The position numbers and the translations under genes were made by a program. A stretch of 64,000 nucleotides of DNA, taken from positions 192,942,907 to 193,006,906 of the forward strand of contig OZ023262.1 of assembly GCA_964006375.1 (NCBI GenBank), read 5' to 3'. The notes beneath the pieces were generated by a model. That model was not told the origin of the DNA. It ran no database searches and saw only the letters and a program-made list of their open reading frames with translations. Source of the DNA: Tillus elongatus (Eukaryota > Arthropoda > Insecta > Coleoptera > Cleridae). Below, piece by piece: positions 46,441 through 56,570 of this stretch; within the stretch, counting starts at the first letter, position 1; each line of letters opens with the position of its first letter.

Positions 46441-46680
46441 TTATTCATTGACTAAAATATTTTGTTCAAAATCGCCTTTTTTGACATTCCAAAATTTTAT
46501 TTTATTCTAAATCGACTTTTATGACATTTCAATCATTACAACCCTTTATTTTATTTAAAATTGCCTTTCATGACATTCTAATATTAAAACTCTTAAATTT
46601 AATTCATAATCGACTTGTATGACACTTTAATAACTAAAACATTTTATTTTATTCAACACCGCTTTTTATGGCTCACCAAT
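46441..46680. repeat. Five degenerate ~40-49-bp tandem units
   Basis: The phrase ATCG(C/A)CTTTT.TGACATT and variants recur near 46471, 46511, 46559, 46608 and 46657, separated by TTTATTTTATT-like spacers. Lies inside the element, just upstream (minus strand) of the PPT. Confidence 0.75.
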
Positions 46681-47854
46681 TGGTTTTATATATTTCTCTC
46701 TTTTGGCAAATCAATTGATTGTTCTATATGATCTAAATTTATGCCATCCCCTGGTTATTTCGACTTATTTAACGTTCCCTCAGATTTCATTTCAATAAAT
46801 GACAGTTATTGGTATTTTTATTTGTCATATTTTTATGGGGTATCTTTCCTTTCAATCTTATTTCATTATGCTAAATTATCATATCTTTATACTACCATGG
46901 AATAGGACTATGTAATACTTCTTTTATTTATCAACTTCTAATAATTTATCTTTTCTACATAACATATACGGTCTCCCTACTTCTGACTTTTCACATACCC
47001 CCTATACATATTTCACTATTACTTGCATCATATTATATTTTCATTATTCATTCTATATACTTTCAATATTCTTTTGAATATTTTATTCACATATATACTT
47101 CAATAATTCGGGACCGACCTCTTTGGGATCGCCCATATACTATACTTCATTTTAAATGACCGATATCTTTGTATCGTTAATCATTTTACTTCAACTTTTT
47201 CATATTTCAATCTTATCGCTACACCATCTATACAAATTCTTTCCTATCAATCCGACCCTTATATATTCTATCTTTTTGCTAATTATAATTATTTCTCGGT
47301 ACTTAACCGGTTTCTGTCTTTTAGACCTTTTACATATTTTTCTCGTCTACTGATTCCATGTTTCCTATTACTCAATAATAATACTAATAATTTTCTATTT
47401 TATTTTAACTTATTTCCCCCTTTTTACCGTTGAATTATGATTATATTAATTGACTTATCCAATAACTGCATCTAATTCGAGCATTGCTCCTTATTTATTA
47501 TCATTTAAATTTTCTTATGAAATTTCGCTTTTCTGATTCGTATTTCTTTGGGTCATTATTTAAATGCCTACTTGTTTTATTTTCTATACTCAGGGTATAA
47601 ATTCTTCGGGTTATTTAAATGCCTACTTGTTATATTTTCTGTACTCAGGGTATAAATTTTGCGTAATTATTTATATTTTAAATTGACCAACTTTTCGTCA
47701 TATAGTTCTAACTAATCAATTTTATTTATTTTAGGAGAAAATTCTTTGTCTGGTAATTTTACTATTTATTTTGTACATTAAAATTCGTCTATTCGGCATG
47801 CGATTATCCTTTTCATTGCTTAGGTCATATCGGATTCGATCAAATTCATGCAGA
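46681..47854. other. Internal non-coding region of the LTR element
   Basis: T-rich on the plus strand, A-rich on the element's coding strand, with many stops in all frames. It includes a 55-base near-duplication around 47551-47660 (TTTAAATGCCTACTTGTT twice). I see no remnants of pol. Confidence 0.6.
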
Positions 47855-49090
47855 TTAATTTTTCTTAATTCTATGTTTTTTCTTCTTGCTTTCGAAATTA
47901 AAATTGCTATAGTTGCAATGACGTGTCTTATTATTTACATTGCTCAGTTTATTTCCATGCCAAATATGTCTGTTCTGGTCCTTAACCTTCGGCTTATAAG
48001 TTTTAAATTTATTATACTTTCCAGAATCTTTGTTTTTATAAAATTTCTGACTATGACTGGATTTGTATTCATCGTGAAAATTATTGTGTTTAACGAAAAG
48101 GTTTCTAAATTTATAATTGCGGCTATTGCTATTATTTTCTGCATAATTTTTATTACATTGAAGCATAGTTTCATTTTTCTGGTCATTTCCAATATTGATA
48201 CAGTAAAAATAATGTGTTGCCCTTATTAATTTTTCTTCGGCAGTATATATGAATTTTTCCGGACTCATTTCTAGTATATTTTCGTCCGGTAGTAATTCCT
48301 CTTCTATGTATTTTTCTGGGCTTGTTTCTGGTATATTCTCTTCGATTTTAATTAGTTGTTCATCAGTTTCCTGCTCGACTCGGGCTTCATTTCCGTCAAT
48401 TGGCTCCACACGCGTTTCGACCTTTTTAATGTCGTACCTCATCATTTCCGTTTCTTCCTGTATTTCGTCACGGCACGACTGTATTACCGTGTCCAGTTCC
48501 GTCTTGATTATTTCATGGCTTTCTTGGCATTTTTCTTGCGTTACTGTTACCTCAGTATTCAGTTGATAAATTTTATTCAATTCTGTTAAAATCTCCGTTT
48601 TGTTTTGTTGTATATGTTCATATAATCTCCCAAAATTTTCATCCGTATGTTTAATATATTCTTTTTGTTGTTTTTCCAACTTGCCAATATCTTGTTTGTT
48701 TTCCTCGAATTTATTATTTATGTTGTTATTTATGTTTTTTTGGTTTTCCTCCACTTTGTTATACAAAATGGCGAATAACTTCTCCATTTTTGATTCTTCC
48801 TCCTGTCCTTTTACTGTTTGTTCCAGAGGACTTTCCTTGACGGCGCTATTCTGTTCCTTTTCTTTTTCTATTATAAAGGTTTCATCGCCCCGATATTCGG
48901 TTTCTTCTTCTTCCTGCGATATGGTCCCTTCTTCCGAACTCGCTTTACGTCCCCTCCATTCCGTGAACTGTTTAGGTTTTTGTGGTTCTGGCTCTGCCAT
49001 TTTCTCCGGATCTTCAGGTACGCTGATTATAGGTTCTTCAGATTCTGGCCCAATTGGTTTATCACTTTCTAACTGTTTTTCCCCGGACAT
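47855..49090 (-). CDS. Gag-like protein of the LTR element, 411 aa
   Basis: Open from ATG at 49090 (MSGEKQLESDK) to a TAA at 47855. I chose this ATG because the codon six bases upstream in the same frame is TTG. Residues 1-100 are very acidic and proline-rich. About 100-230 is heptad-like and rich in Glu, Lys, Gln and Asn (IGKLEKQQKEYIKHTDENF, NKTEILTELNKIYQLNTEV), a probable coiled coil. A further acidic part holds two similar units (ENIPETSPEKYIEEE and ENILEMSPEKFIYTAEE). The last ~100 residues are basic and Asn-rich (FYKNKDSGKYNKFKTYKPKV), as in a nucleocapsid-like tail. No zinc knuckle or capsid motif is recognisable. Its position between PBS and PPT suggests that it packages the element RNA. 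The frame is intact, unlike the other transposon genes here. An accessory protein is an alternative. Confidence 0.75.
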   Translation of the reverse strand: MSGEKQLESDKPIGPESEEPIISVPEDPEKMAEPEPQKPKQFTEWRGRKASSEEGTISQEEEETEYRGDETFIIEKEKEQNSAVKESPLEQTVKGQEEESKMEKLFAILYNKVEENQKNINNNINNKFEENKQDIGKLEKQQKEYIKHTDENFGRLYEHIQQNKTEILTELNKIYQLNTEVTVTQEKCQESHEIIKTELDTVIQSCRDEIQEETEMMRYDIKKVETRVEPIDGNEARVEQETDEQLIKIEENIPETSPEKYIEEELLPDENILEMSPEKFIYTAEEKLIRATHYFYCINIGNDQKNETMLQCNKNYAENNSNSRNYKFRNLFVKHNNFHDEYKSSHSQKFYKNKDSGKYNKFKTYKPKVKDQNRHIWHGNKLSNVNNKTRHCNYSNFNFESKKKKHRIKKN

Positions 49091-49138
49091 GTTCAAGCTT
49101 GATTTATTTAGTTTCCTTGTGAATTTAAAATTTAATTG

Positions 49139-49150
49139 TCCCCCTTTCTA
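49139..49150 (-). other. Second PPT-like purine run
   Basis: The 12-base sequence TCCCCCTTTCTA (plus strand) is identical to the one at the true PPT (46391-46402). It sits about 50 bases upstream of the gag-like ATG. Confidence 0.7.
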
Positions 49151-49579
49151 AGCTTTGACCCTTTCAAATACACCACCTATATTTATTTCTCATAAAACAA
49201 TTGGTAATATGTGCAACTTACTGTTTCATATTAAAATATCATACGGTATTAGAATTTTTGCTAATTTTCAATAAATTGGTTGTATTGTTTTATTTAAGTT
49301 TACTGTATTTAAATGAGTCGTGCTAATTTATTTAAATTTGGTTTATTTCTAAATCCCTTGTGTTAAAATACTATTACGTTTTCATGAAAATTTGCTTTAT
49401 TCTAACGTAATTAAAATTTTATTAAACTTTAACAGAAACCCTGTATTTGTGCCAATCATGTGCTATATTGCGAACAAATGTTTATTTTATTAAAATTTTC
49501 TATGAAAATAACTTTATTTTTACAAAGAAAAAAATTTTTAATCATGTTCTTTTTAGGTCAATTTTTTTTTTTTTAAAAA
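49151..49579 (-). other. Leader of the LTR element
   Basis: Region between PBS and the gag-like ORF on the minus strand. No long frame. Packaging signals would be expected here but are not recognisable by eye. Confidence 0.5.
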
Positions 49580-49599
49580 GTCCCACGACTTGGGCGCCA
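49580..49599 (-). other. Primer-binding site, tRNA-Lys type
   Basis: Minus strand TGGCGCCCAAGTCGTGGGAC, three bases inside the 5' LTR. The first eight bases are those complementary to the CCA end of tRNA-Lys in many retroelements. The remainder is a fair match. Confidence 0.85.
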
Positions 49600-49602
49600 T
49601 TT

Positions 49603-51108
49603 TGCTATGGTATTCTACTTTACTTTATGGGTAGCATATACCTGCAAAAATTTATTATAGAGCTGAGAACATACGTCCTAATCATCAGGTTGGGTTCCTT
49701 ATAATTACAGCTAGCTTCTACTAATTAAAATTCACTAATATGTGTTATTTAAATTCATTTATTGATTTTCACTTGATCAAAATTACTATCGCTTTGCACA
49801 GATGGCTATATAACAATTTTGCTGATTAAATATCAACCAAAAACAATACTTCCGTTAATTACAATCTGTTATACATTCCATTTAATTTATTACACAAATT
49901 TTACGGTGTCTATTTGACACACATTAAACACAAACAGAAACGTTTAAAGCATTCAATACATAAACATAAATTGAAAAACCCTATTAAAACATTTAACTGT
50001 GCCGATATGACACTTGTTAAATACAAAGAGATATTTTAAAACATTCTTTACATAAATATAACTTGAAAAATCCTATTAAAAAAACATTCTGGTAGCATTA
50101 TAACTAATTACACAATTAATTAAACATGGATACTACGTAATCAATATACATCGATAATTCTACAGAACGGTCTCTTTCCGTTTATTTCAAACAAAATTTT
50201 TGTTTTTGAAATTTATTAGCACAAAAATCTTTGATTGTTGTTGTAAAAATGGTGAAATTCCACCCGCACTGGTCAATTTAAGAAAAGGTAACACTTACTG
50301 ACATATTTTCCATTGGATTATTTATTGTTCTTCCATTAATACGGACCTTGATTAATTATTATTATCTTTCTCATTTGTCCATGCCATTGATTATTAACGG
50401 ATTTACTTCGTTAACATATTGATATATTTATTCCATAGTCGTAGCACTCTGGAGGTGTTTTATACCCTCACTTCGATGCACTCTGGAATCTTAGTTATGA
50501 CGATGATCACCTGGTCTGGTAAAGTGATACTGATGATTTCACTGGATGGAAAAGACAAGACAAGCCCGGACTCTCTCGGACCGTTGCTTTTATTAACTCT
50601 CCTACAGGTGAAAAAACGCTATTGTTCGTCACACACCTGTGTTTAAGTTTTCCGTCAAACCTTTAACGTCTTTTTACGTTTTTTTCTGACGCGCACATCA
50701 CCTTAATATTCTACAAACCTTTGTTTTTTATAAATGACCTCCGCTCTTTCACTATGGTGAGTCTTTAGCTAGCTTGGTCATATCTAATTTTTTTTATACA
50801 ATAAAATCAACAGAACTACACAATTATATTATCTACAATCTCATTCTCCCTACAAAACTGAAGCATTGTTCTTGGTTTCTTTGTGGATATTTCTAGAATA
50901 TATAATTTTTTTATTACTCGAATGTAACTTAACATCGAGGGTTGCTACATGGGTCACTGACATTCATGTCGGGCGTTGACATCTCCTGCCAAAACTCTTT
51001 CATTGCTACATTAGGGTGTATACACTTATTTTATATATACTAGTATGCATAAATTTCCCGTTTTCCTATTAAAATTTCGTAATATTTCCTATCATTTGCT
51101 ATCTATAG

Positions 51109-51110
<2 letters not shown>
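49603..51110 (-). repeat. 5' LTR (minus-strand orientation)
   Basis: Direct repeat of 44881-46388. Transcription would start within this copy and run leftward. I did not fix a TATA box because the whole LTR is AT-rich. Confidence 0.95.

Positions 51111-51202
<92 letters not shown>
51111..51202. repeat. (TA)n microsatellite, right flank of the LTR element
   Basis: About 46 TA units starting at the base after the LTR. Confidence 0.97.
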
Positions 51203-51204
<2 letters not shown>

Positions 51205-51650
51205 CGTTTTTACTGATACCTGCAAGTTTGACAGTCTCAAGACTATTACAATATCAAAATAGTGTTACTTAAATAAGCAGCACATCTACAAATATTTTTG
51301 TCTCACCGCGTAGATAATATAGTCAATCCGATAATACAAGTATTTTTTACAAGATGTAACATTATAAAAACAGTACAACAAAAGAAAATTAATTTAAAAA
51401 CTCTGCCGTCAAAGGATTTGAAAAAACTGCTAAAGGCGCTTTGTAAAAAGAATCAGCAGTGTCAGCATCAGATTGACCAAATCCTCCAGGAGATATTTTT
51501 AAAATTTATTTGCCACGGGCTATACAGCATTTGCTTTAGTGCGGCAAATGAATTTCCATTTTAAAAAGCATGTTTCCAGCGTTTCAAATCATTTTAATTA
51601 ACTTTCCACTTTTATTTCAACACCCATCTGGAATCAATTAAAGCAACAAA
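51203..51650. other. No assignable gene
   Basis: A plus-strand frame ending at 51564 (KKINLKTLPSKDLKKLLKAL, then KKNQQCQHQIDQIL) is short and Lys/Gln-rich. I do not recognise it, and it may be chance. Confidence 0.3.
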
Positions 51651-51652
51651 AA

Positions 51653-51945
51653 TTCTGGACGCAGCAAGTGCGTTATGGAAGTGAATTTTCATAAAAATGT
51701 TCTAATAGCAAATATGTCTTTCTAATGCAAGTAGACATCAATCTGTCTGACATCTAACCTGACACCTAACCGTGTTTTATCAGAATAACAATTTGTTTGA
51801 AAATGTACAAAAATTTTCCGAAAATAAACTTAAAATGTTTCCGAGAAAACTGGTTAGCTAGCCAACAAACCTTGGGTTAATAGCAAATTCAGATTTGAAG
51901 CATTTCATTCAAATTCGTTACCAAAACGCACTTACTGCGTCTCGA
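51653..51945. mobile_element. MITE-like copy with inverted ends
   Basis: Left TCTGGACGCAGCAAGTGCGT, right AACGCACTTACTGCGTCTCG. Interior as in the other short copies. Confidence 0.78.
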
Positions 51946-52660
51946 TTTCTTTCTTACATACATGCATTATATTTCGATAAAAAATGCAAAAGTCCAATAA
52001 AATAAGGGTGTTGTCACCTGTATATATGTAAACAAATAAAAACTGAAACTAAACCCGCATATAGATTCTAGGGGGCTTAGTTTGCACTCATTTGAAGAAA
52101 CCTTTTTAAAATTCAATAGTCGTGGTCTCCTCATTAAAGAATTTTTCCTACAAAAATTAATTAAAAATTATAGACCGTTAAACTCTAAACTTAACTAAAA
52201 CTACCACCAAAGCATCAGAGAAAGGGATCTTTTTGAAATAAAACTGACGGCTAAATCTGAAAATAAAGGGTTTGCAGAACACTCTTTTTGCGACATTTTC
52301 TTTACATAATCCGTATTTGTTTAAGGTCCTTTTCTAAATGTTGCAAATTTTGACGTTTCAAATCGCTACTTTGACGTTCTAAGGAAAACCCCATGTTTTT
52401 CTTTAAATGCCCATAACGTTTTGTCTTTAAACACACAGACCTAAATTTTGGTACATGGGTTACTCTTTATAAGACAAACACGCGCACCAAATTTGGTTGC
52501 CATTGCTTTGTTACTTCCGGAGATATATTTTTTTTCCAAAAGAAAACACACAATTTTAGGTGAAAACCTGGGCCGATTTTCCAGGCTAACGAACGTATCC
52601 AAGCCACTTGCAAAAGGAAGGTACTAAGAAATTTGATCAAAATTGGCCCATTACTTTTTG

Positions 52661-52755
<95 letters not shown>

Positions 52756-52860
52756 GGAAACTACCCTGGATATGGATTCTACAGGGCCTAGTTCGCGCTC
52801 ATTTGAAGAAATTTTTCAAAATTGAAAAGTCGGCATAACCTCAGTGAATTTGTTTTAAAG
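51946..52860 (-). repeat. Composite repeat, long form plus arm B - (TA)n - arm A
   Basis: Two arm A-like blocks in the same orientation (about 52040-52140 and 52755-52860) flank an interior with GACGTTTCAAATCGC, CCAAATTTGGTTGCCATTGC, CCGATTTTCCAGGCTAACG and the TA tract. Reverse orientation relative to the copy at 1021. Confidence 0.68.
52665..52752. repeat. (TA)n microsatellite
   Basis: About 44 TA units between reversed arm B and arm A. Confidence 0.97.
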
Positions 52861-52879
52861 AAAATACACTAAAAACTTG

Positions 52880-53095
52880 CACTTATTTAGTGATTCTGTT
52901 CCGTACTAAATACATGCGTAGAGATTGTTTCTCTGGCTTCATAAACATTTTGTTTTCTTCTATGTAACCGGTTTCGCTGCTTGACAGCATAATCTGTCCG
53001 ATGAGACAAGAAAATAAACATTTGCGAAGCCAGAGAAATAGTCTCCATGTCTGCATTTAGTTAGTATTTGTAACTGAAACAACACTTCACATGTT
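52880..53095 (-). repeat. Penelope-type inverted terminal fragment with decayed hammerhead
   Basis: GTAGAGATTGTTTCTCTGGC (from 52918) and its approximate inverse GCCAGAGAAATAGTCTCC (53034-53051) form imperfect inverted arms. Between them, on the minus strand, ATGCTGTCAAGCAGCGAAAC is identical to the stem II/GAAAC part of the hammerhead candidate at 29721, followed by CGGTTAC. The CTGANGA box has decayed to CAGATTA, so this copy should not cleave. TTTAGTGATTCTGTTCCGTAC at the left matches the Penelope-linked repeat at 43.1 kb. Confidence 0.5.
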
Positions 53096-53873
53096 TGAGG
53101 CGATGTGGTAGTAATATCTGTAACACACTAATCTCGTACGCCCGTAAATCATTACAATAGTCCGGCACCTGGTAGTAAGATTTTGCAGCCAAAAGACGGC
53201 TTGTTTATTAATTTCCATAGGTAAGTGGACATCATCATAGGAAAATTGAAACCTTCCCTGGAAACACGTTACAGGGGCCCTAGTTATTAGTGGAAGGGTG
53301 CGAAGCTTTGAAATATCGAACCGAGCCTAAGGTTCAAAAAATATACCCGCAAGGCCATGTTGAAGTAGTTCGAAATTCAAAATATGTAACTCTCCAAAAT
53401 AGTTCGTTACCCAAAAATACTTTCAAATTGAACTTTACAGGCATTCAATGCTGCCAAAGGCAGCGAAGTTTGTAACTCGGTAGCGGCTTCGTTAATTCGG
53501 TAGCGACGATTTAAACTTGGTATCGGTCTCATTGATCGGTAACGTAATTAGTGGTGCTTTCGCCCTTGCTTATTTTAAGAGTTGGTGGGACAGATTGGAA
53601 CCTGACAGAGCCATTAAATCCTCAAGCTATTAATTTTTATTTAACCTAGCGTCCCAATGCTATATTTCACAATTGGCCAAAACATTTTATTATGCACAAT
53701 CGGGAGACAGTTAAAATTGCAAGTGGTGATTATATACCTATCTCTCTCACTTTTAACGCTCTCAATCTGACTGATAAAACTACCTAGCCAATACCAAGCA
53801 ACACAAAATATATATGATTTAACTTAGGTCGAGATGTTTTCAATATACCTTTTTTGTTTTTTAGATTCAATGT
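53096..53873. other. No gene seen
   Basis: Includes a small cluster of CGGTAGCG/CGGTAACG-like words near 53478-53550. Otherwise unassigned. Confidence 0.35.
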
Positions 53874-54128
53874 TCACCCACCTTCACAACTTACACCAGC
53901 ACCGTGTAGCGGTTGATTCGTTACGTTCTTCGACAGCTCTACTTGATTATTGAATTTATTCACACACATGAATTCGTCAAAAAGTGTTATGGAAAACTGA
54001 TAAGACGTAGAGAATTTTAGCGCATGCTCCGGGTTTTGAATGGCTTGTTTAGCCACCTCTAATGTGGATTTCAGGCGATATAATGTTAACTTTGCTATTA
54101 AAACTGCTCTATTCACGGTGCACGGCAT
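53874..54128 (-). CDS. Unidentified 84-codon open frame
   Basis: The minus-strand frame from ATG 54128 (MPCTVNRAVLIAKLTLYRL) is open for 84 codons. Its composition is more protein-like than most AT-rich frames nearby (few Asn/Lys runs, balanced residues: VAKQAIQNPEHALKFSTSYQ). I do not recognise a family. It starts 58 bases from, and points away from, the plus-strand duplicated frame at 54187, so the two could be the outer exons or ends of a small divergent unit. It may be a fragment of an exon or an unknown mobile element. No splice evidence could be judged. Confidence 0.25.
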   Translation of the reverse strand: MPCTVNRAVLIAKLTLYRLKSTLEVAKQAIQNPEHALKFSTSYQFSITLFDEFMCVNKFNNQVELSKNVTNQPLHGAGVSCEGG

Positions 54129-54186
54129 GGTGTATGACCAAATAGAGCACTTGCTTTAAAATAAAAAGTTAAATGAAGAACAAAAT

Positions 54187-54327
54187 ATGTTAAAATACGA
54201 TCCTGTGGAAATTACACGCCCCTGGCTACAACGATATTTAAGAGAAATAAACGTTTTAGATTCAGAAATAACCGTAAAAAGCGTACGCCTGTACACAAAA
54301 TGGTATTTGCTTGAAAATAAGAAGTAA
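54187..54327 (+). CDS. Short coding-like unit, first of two tandem copies (46 codons)
   Basis: ATG 54187 to TAA 54325-54327: MLKYDPVEITRPWLQRYL..., ending KWYLLENKK. A second, frame-shifted copy lies about 155 bases downstream. Comparing the two codon by codon, most differences are silent third-position changes (GAT/GAC, GTG/GTC, TTA/TTG, AAC/AAT, ACC/ACA), with a few mostly conservative replacements (K/R, L/I). That pattern suggests the sequence was translated and constrained after duplication. I do not recognise the peptide. Whether this is part of a larger spliced or degraded gene is unknown. Confidence 0.4.
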   Translation: MLKYDPVEITRPWLQRYLREINVLDSEITVKSVRLYTKWYLLENKK

Positions 54328-54341
54328 ATGAACAACAACAT

Positions 54342-54470
54342 ATGTTAAGATACGACCCTGTCGAAATTACACGCCCCTTGATTACAACGATATTTGAGAG
54401 AAATAAATGTTATCGATTCAAAAATAACAGTAAAAGTGTGTACGCCTGTACACAACAAGGTATTAAGGGC
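54342..54470 (+). pseudogene. Second copy of the short coding-like unit, frame-shifted
   Basis: Begins MLRYDPVEITRP, then one extra T in CGCCCCTTGATTACAACG relative to copy 1 shifts the frame. In the shifted frame REINVIDSKITVK continues the homology. After about 54445 the copies diverge. Confidence 0.4.
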
Positions 54471-54608
54471 AACGAAACCCACGTGCCAATACAACATATA
54501 CCTACTAATATATGCTACTACTACTATAAATGCACAAAAATGTAACACAAAGCACTGTATCGTTTCTTTACAAATCCAATATTACACGCAACCAACGTAA
54601 GAATAATA
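54471..54608. other. Short unassigned stretch
   Basis: No recognised feature before the MITE. Confidence 0.35.
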
Positions 54609-54928
54609 GTCTGGACGCAGCAAGTGCGTTATGGTAGTGAATTTTCTTTAAAATGTTTTTCATTGCAAATATGTGTGTTTCCTTTTTAAGAAAGCAGGCA
54701 TCAATTTTGGTTACCAGTATAACCTATATAGTAAAAACAAAGTGCCATGTTTCATAAAAACAACTTTATTGTGTGAAAATGTACAAAAATTTCCAAAAGT
54801 AAACTTAAAGTGTTCCCGGAAAAACTCGTTTCTTGGTCAACCTTATAGGTTAATAGCAAATTGAGCTATTCAAATTTGAAGCATTTAATGAAAATTCGCT
54901 ACCATAACGCACTTGCTGCGTCCCGAAT
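54609..54928. mobile_element. MITE-like copy with inverted ends
   Basis: Left GTCTGGACGCAGCAAGTGCG, right CGCACTTGCTGCGTCCCG, 320 bases apart, with the usual interior. One of the best-preserved copies. Confidence 0.83.
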
Positions 54929-55716
54929 TTCTTTTCTTACAAACATGCATCGCTATAAAATTCAAAAATGCAATAACATAAGGCGTGTTTGATTAAAAAA
55001 AAAGAAAATTTGTATCATCAACGACTTATGGGCCATCCTGTGATTGTAAAAATATTTTTTTAAGATGTAGCTCAAGACACCCTATAATTAATATATACAA
55101 ATTTTCTTCATATCTTGTATAATAACGGATATATTGAGCTTTATTGACTTTTTACGAAAATTCGACAAAAATTATATACCATTAAACGATAAACTCTAAA
55201 GCTAAGGCTACTGCCAAGCATCAGAGAAAGGGTCTATTTGAAATGAATTTTCTGGAAACATTTTAGTAAAATGAAGGACAATGACGGTTGAAACTAAGAC
55301 TTCAGAGTTTGTAAAACATCCTTTTTGAGACATTTGATTTCCATATCCCGTATTAGATTCCAGTTCTTTGCCTAAATGTTGCCGATTTTGACGTTTTAAA
55401 TCGCAACTTTGACGTTTTGAGGAAAACCCCAATTTATTTTTCTTTAAATGCCTATAACTTTTTTGTCTTTTGACCTACATAGCTAAATTTTGGTGGGTAG
55501 CTTACCTATAAGGATATTAACCAGCGTACCAAATTTGGTTGCCCTTACTTTGTTAATTCCGGAGATATAATTTTTTTTCGAAAGAAAACACAAAATTTTC
55601 CGGGAAAACCTGGGCAGATTTTCCTGGCTAACGAACTTATCCAAGCCATTTGCAAAAGGAATTTTTCCACCAAATTTAGTCAAAATCGGCCTATTATTTT
55701 TTGAGTTATCGGTGTG

Positions 55717-55812
<96 letters not shown>

Positions 55813-55935
55813 ATATAAAAATTGAAACTGACCCTGGATATGTGTTCTAGGGGGCCTAGTTCGCGATCATTTGAAGAAATTTTTTCAAAATTCAAAAGTC
55901 GGGATCTCCTCATTAGTGAATTTTTTTTAAGAAAA
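54929..55935 (-). repeat. Composite repeat, long form ending arm B - (TA)n - arm A
   Basis: Follows the MITE just as at 16033 and 51946. Blocks in order: CAACGACTTATGGGCCA, GAGAAAGGGTCTATTTGAAA, GACGTTTTAAATCGC, CCAAATTTGGTTGCCC, the TA tract, then GGGGCCTAGTTCGCGATCAT. Confidence 0.7.
55721..55809. repeat. (TA)n microsatellite
   Basis: About 44 TA units between arm B and arm A (reversed). Confidence 0.97.
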
Positions 55936-56570
55936 ATTCACTAATAAGAAGAAAACATAATCACGGCGGACCAAACAATGAAACGGTTGAGGAGCCGCAG
56001 AGATGGCTCTAATTGTTAGTGCGTAATTGAACGGTTGCATGTACATCAGGGGTTACATAGTAAAGAAAACCTTAGCGCGGGTTAATTAAATGAATTTATT
56101 GCACAATGGGCAAAATTACACACACAATAATAAACAGAAGCGGTGTAATACATAGCAAAATATCTTTTCTTGCCGGGGACGTCATGGATGAGCAGCTCGA
56201 TGTGTTTCGCGATCCTCCCTTCTTCACAGATTAAATGACTTGTTGGACAGATGGAAAATAAGGAGCAGCCTCCTGCTCTGGTACCTGCAGTTTGTAGCAC
56301 TTATGGTCCACGTTGGTTTCCAACACCTTTCAGAAGGTCACGTGTCTGCTGCGGGCCTGTCTGCGACCCATGCCCAGAGGACAACGAGGGACTCGAACTG
56401 AGAGTGTAACTGCACTATAGAACGATCATTGATCAAATGGGAAATCGCAGCGTTCTTGATTCCGAAGTCTCGGGATGCTTGGGGGTCGAGAAGGGGTAGG
56501 CGGCCTCTTCAACCAATCAGACGCCGCCAAAAAACGTAAATCTCCAGGATGACAGCTTCATGTTGACCAC
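55936..56570 (-). other. GC-richer block with tRNA-like B box and CCAAT motif
   Basis: Unlike its AT-rich surroundings. On the minus strand CTCAGTTCGAGTCCCTCGT (about 56382-56400) fits a polymerase III B box, preceded by TATAGTGCAGTTACACTCT, so a tRNA-derived SINE head is possible, with the block 56082-56380 as its body. ACCAATCAGACGCCGCC at 56513-56529 resembles a CCAAT promoter element. No coding frame is convincing. Confidence 0.35.

Larger units (their letters stand above)
44881..51110 (-). mobile_element. Complete LTR retrotransposon without pol, minus strand
   Basis: Two 1,508-bp direct repeats (44881-46388 and 49603-51110) with TGCTAT...ATAGCA termini enclose 3.2 kb. On the minus strand the order is 5' LTR, three bases, PBS, leader, one gag-like ORF, an A-rich region, PPT, 3' LTR. 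No protease, reverse transcriptase, RNase H or integrase is readable in the 3.2 kb, so it must depend on another element's enzymes. The LTRs are almost identical, indicating a recent insertion. It sits within a (TA)n tract, which hides the target duplication; adding one T/A at each end would leave TATAT on both sides. Confidence 0.93.

Noticed and set aside
48249..49151. Ser/Phe/Cys-rich plus-strand frames opposite the 411-codon gag-like ORF
   Set aside because: They are antisense shadows. The PBS and PPT place the coding strand on the minus strand, and the composition simply mirrors the Glu/Lys-rich protein.
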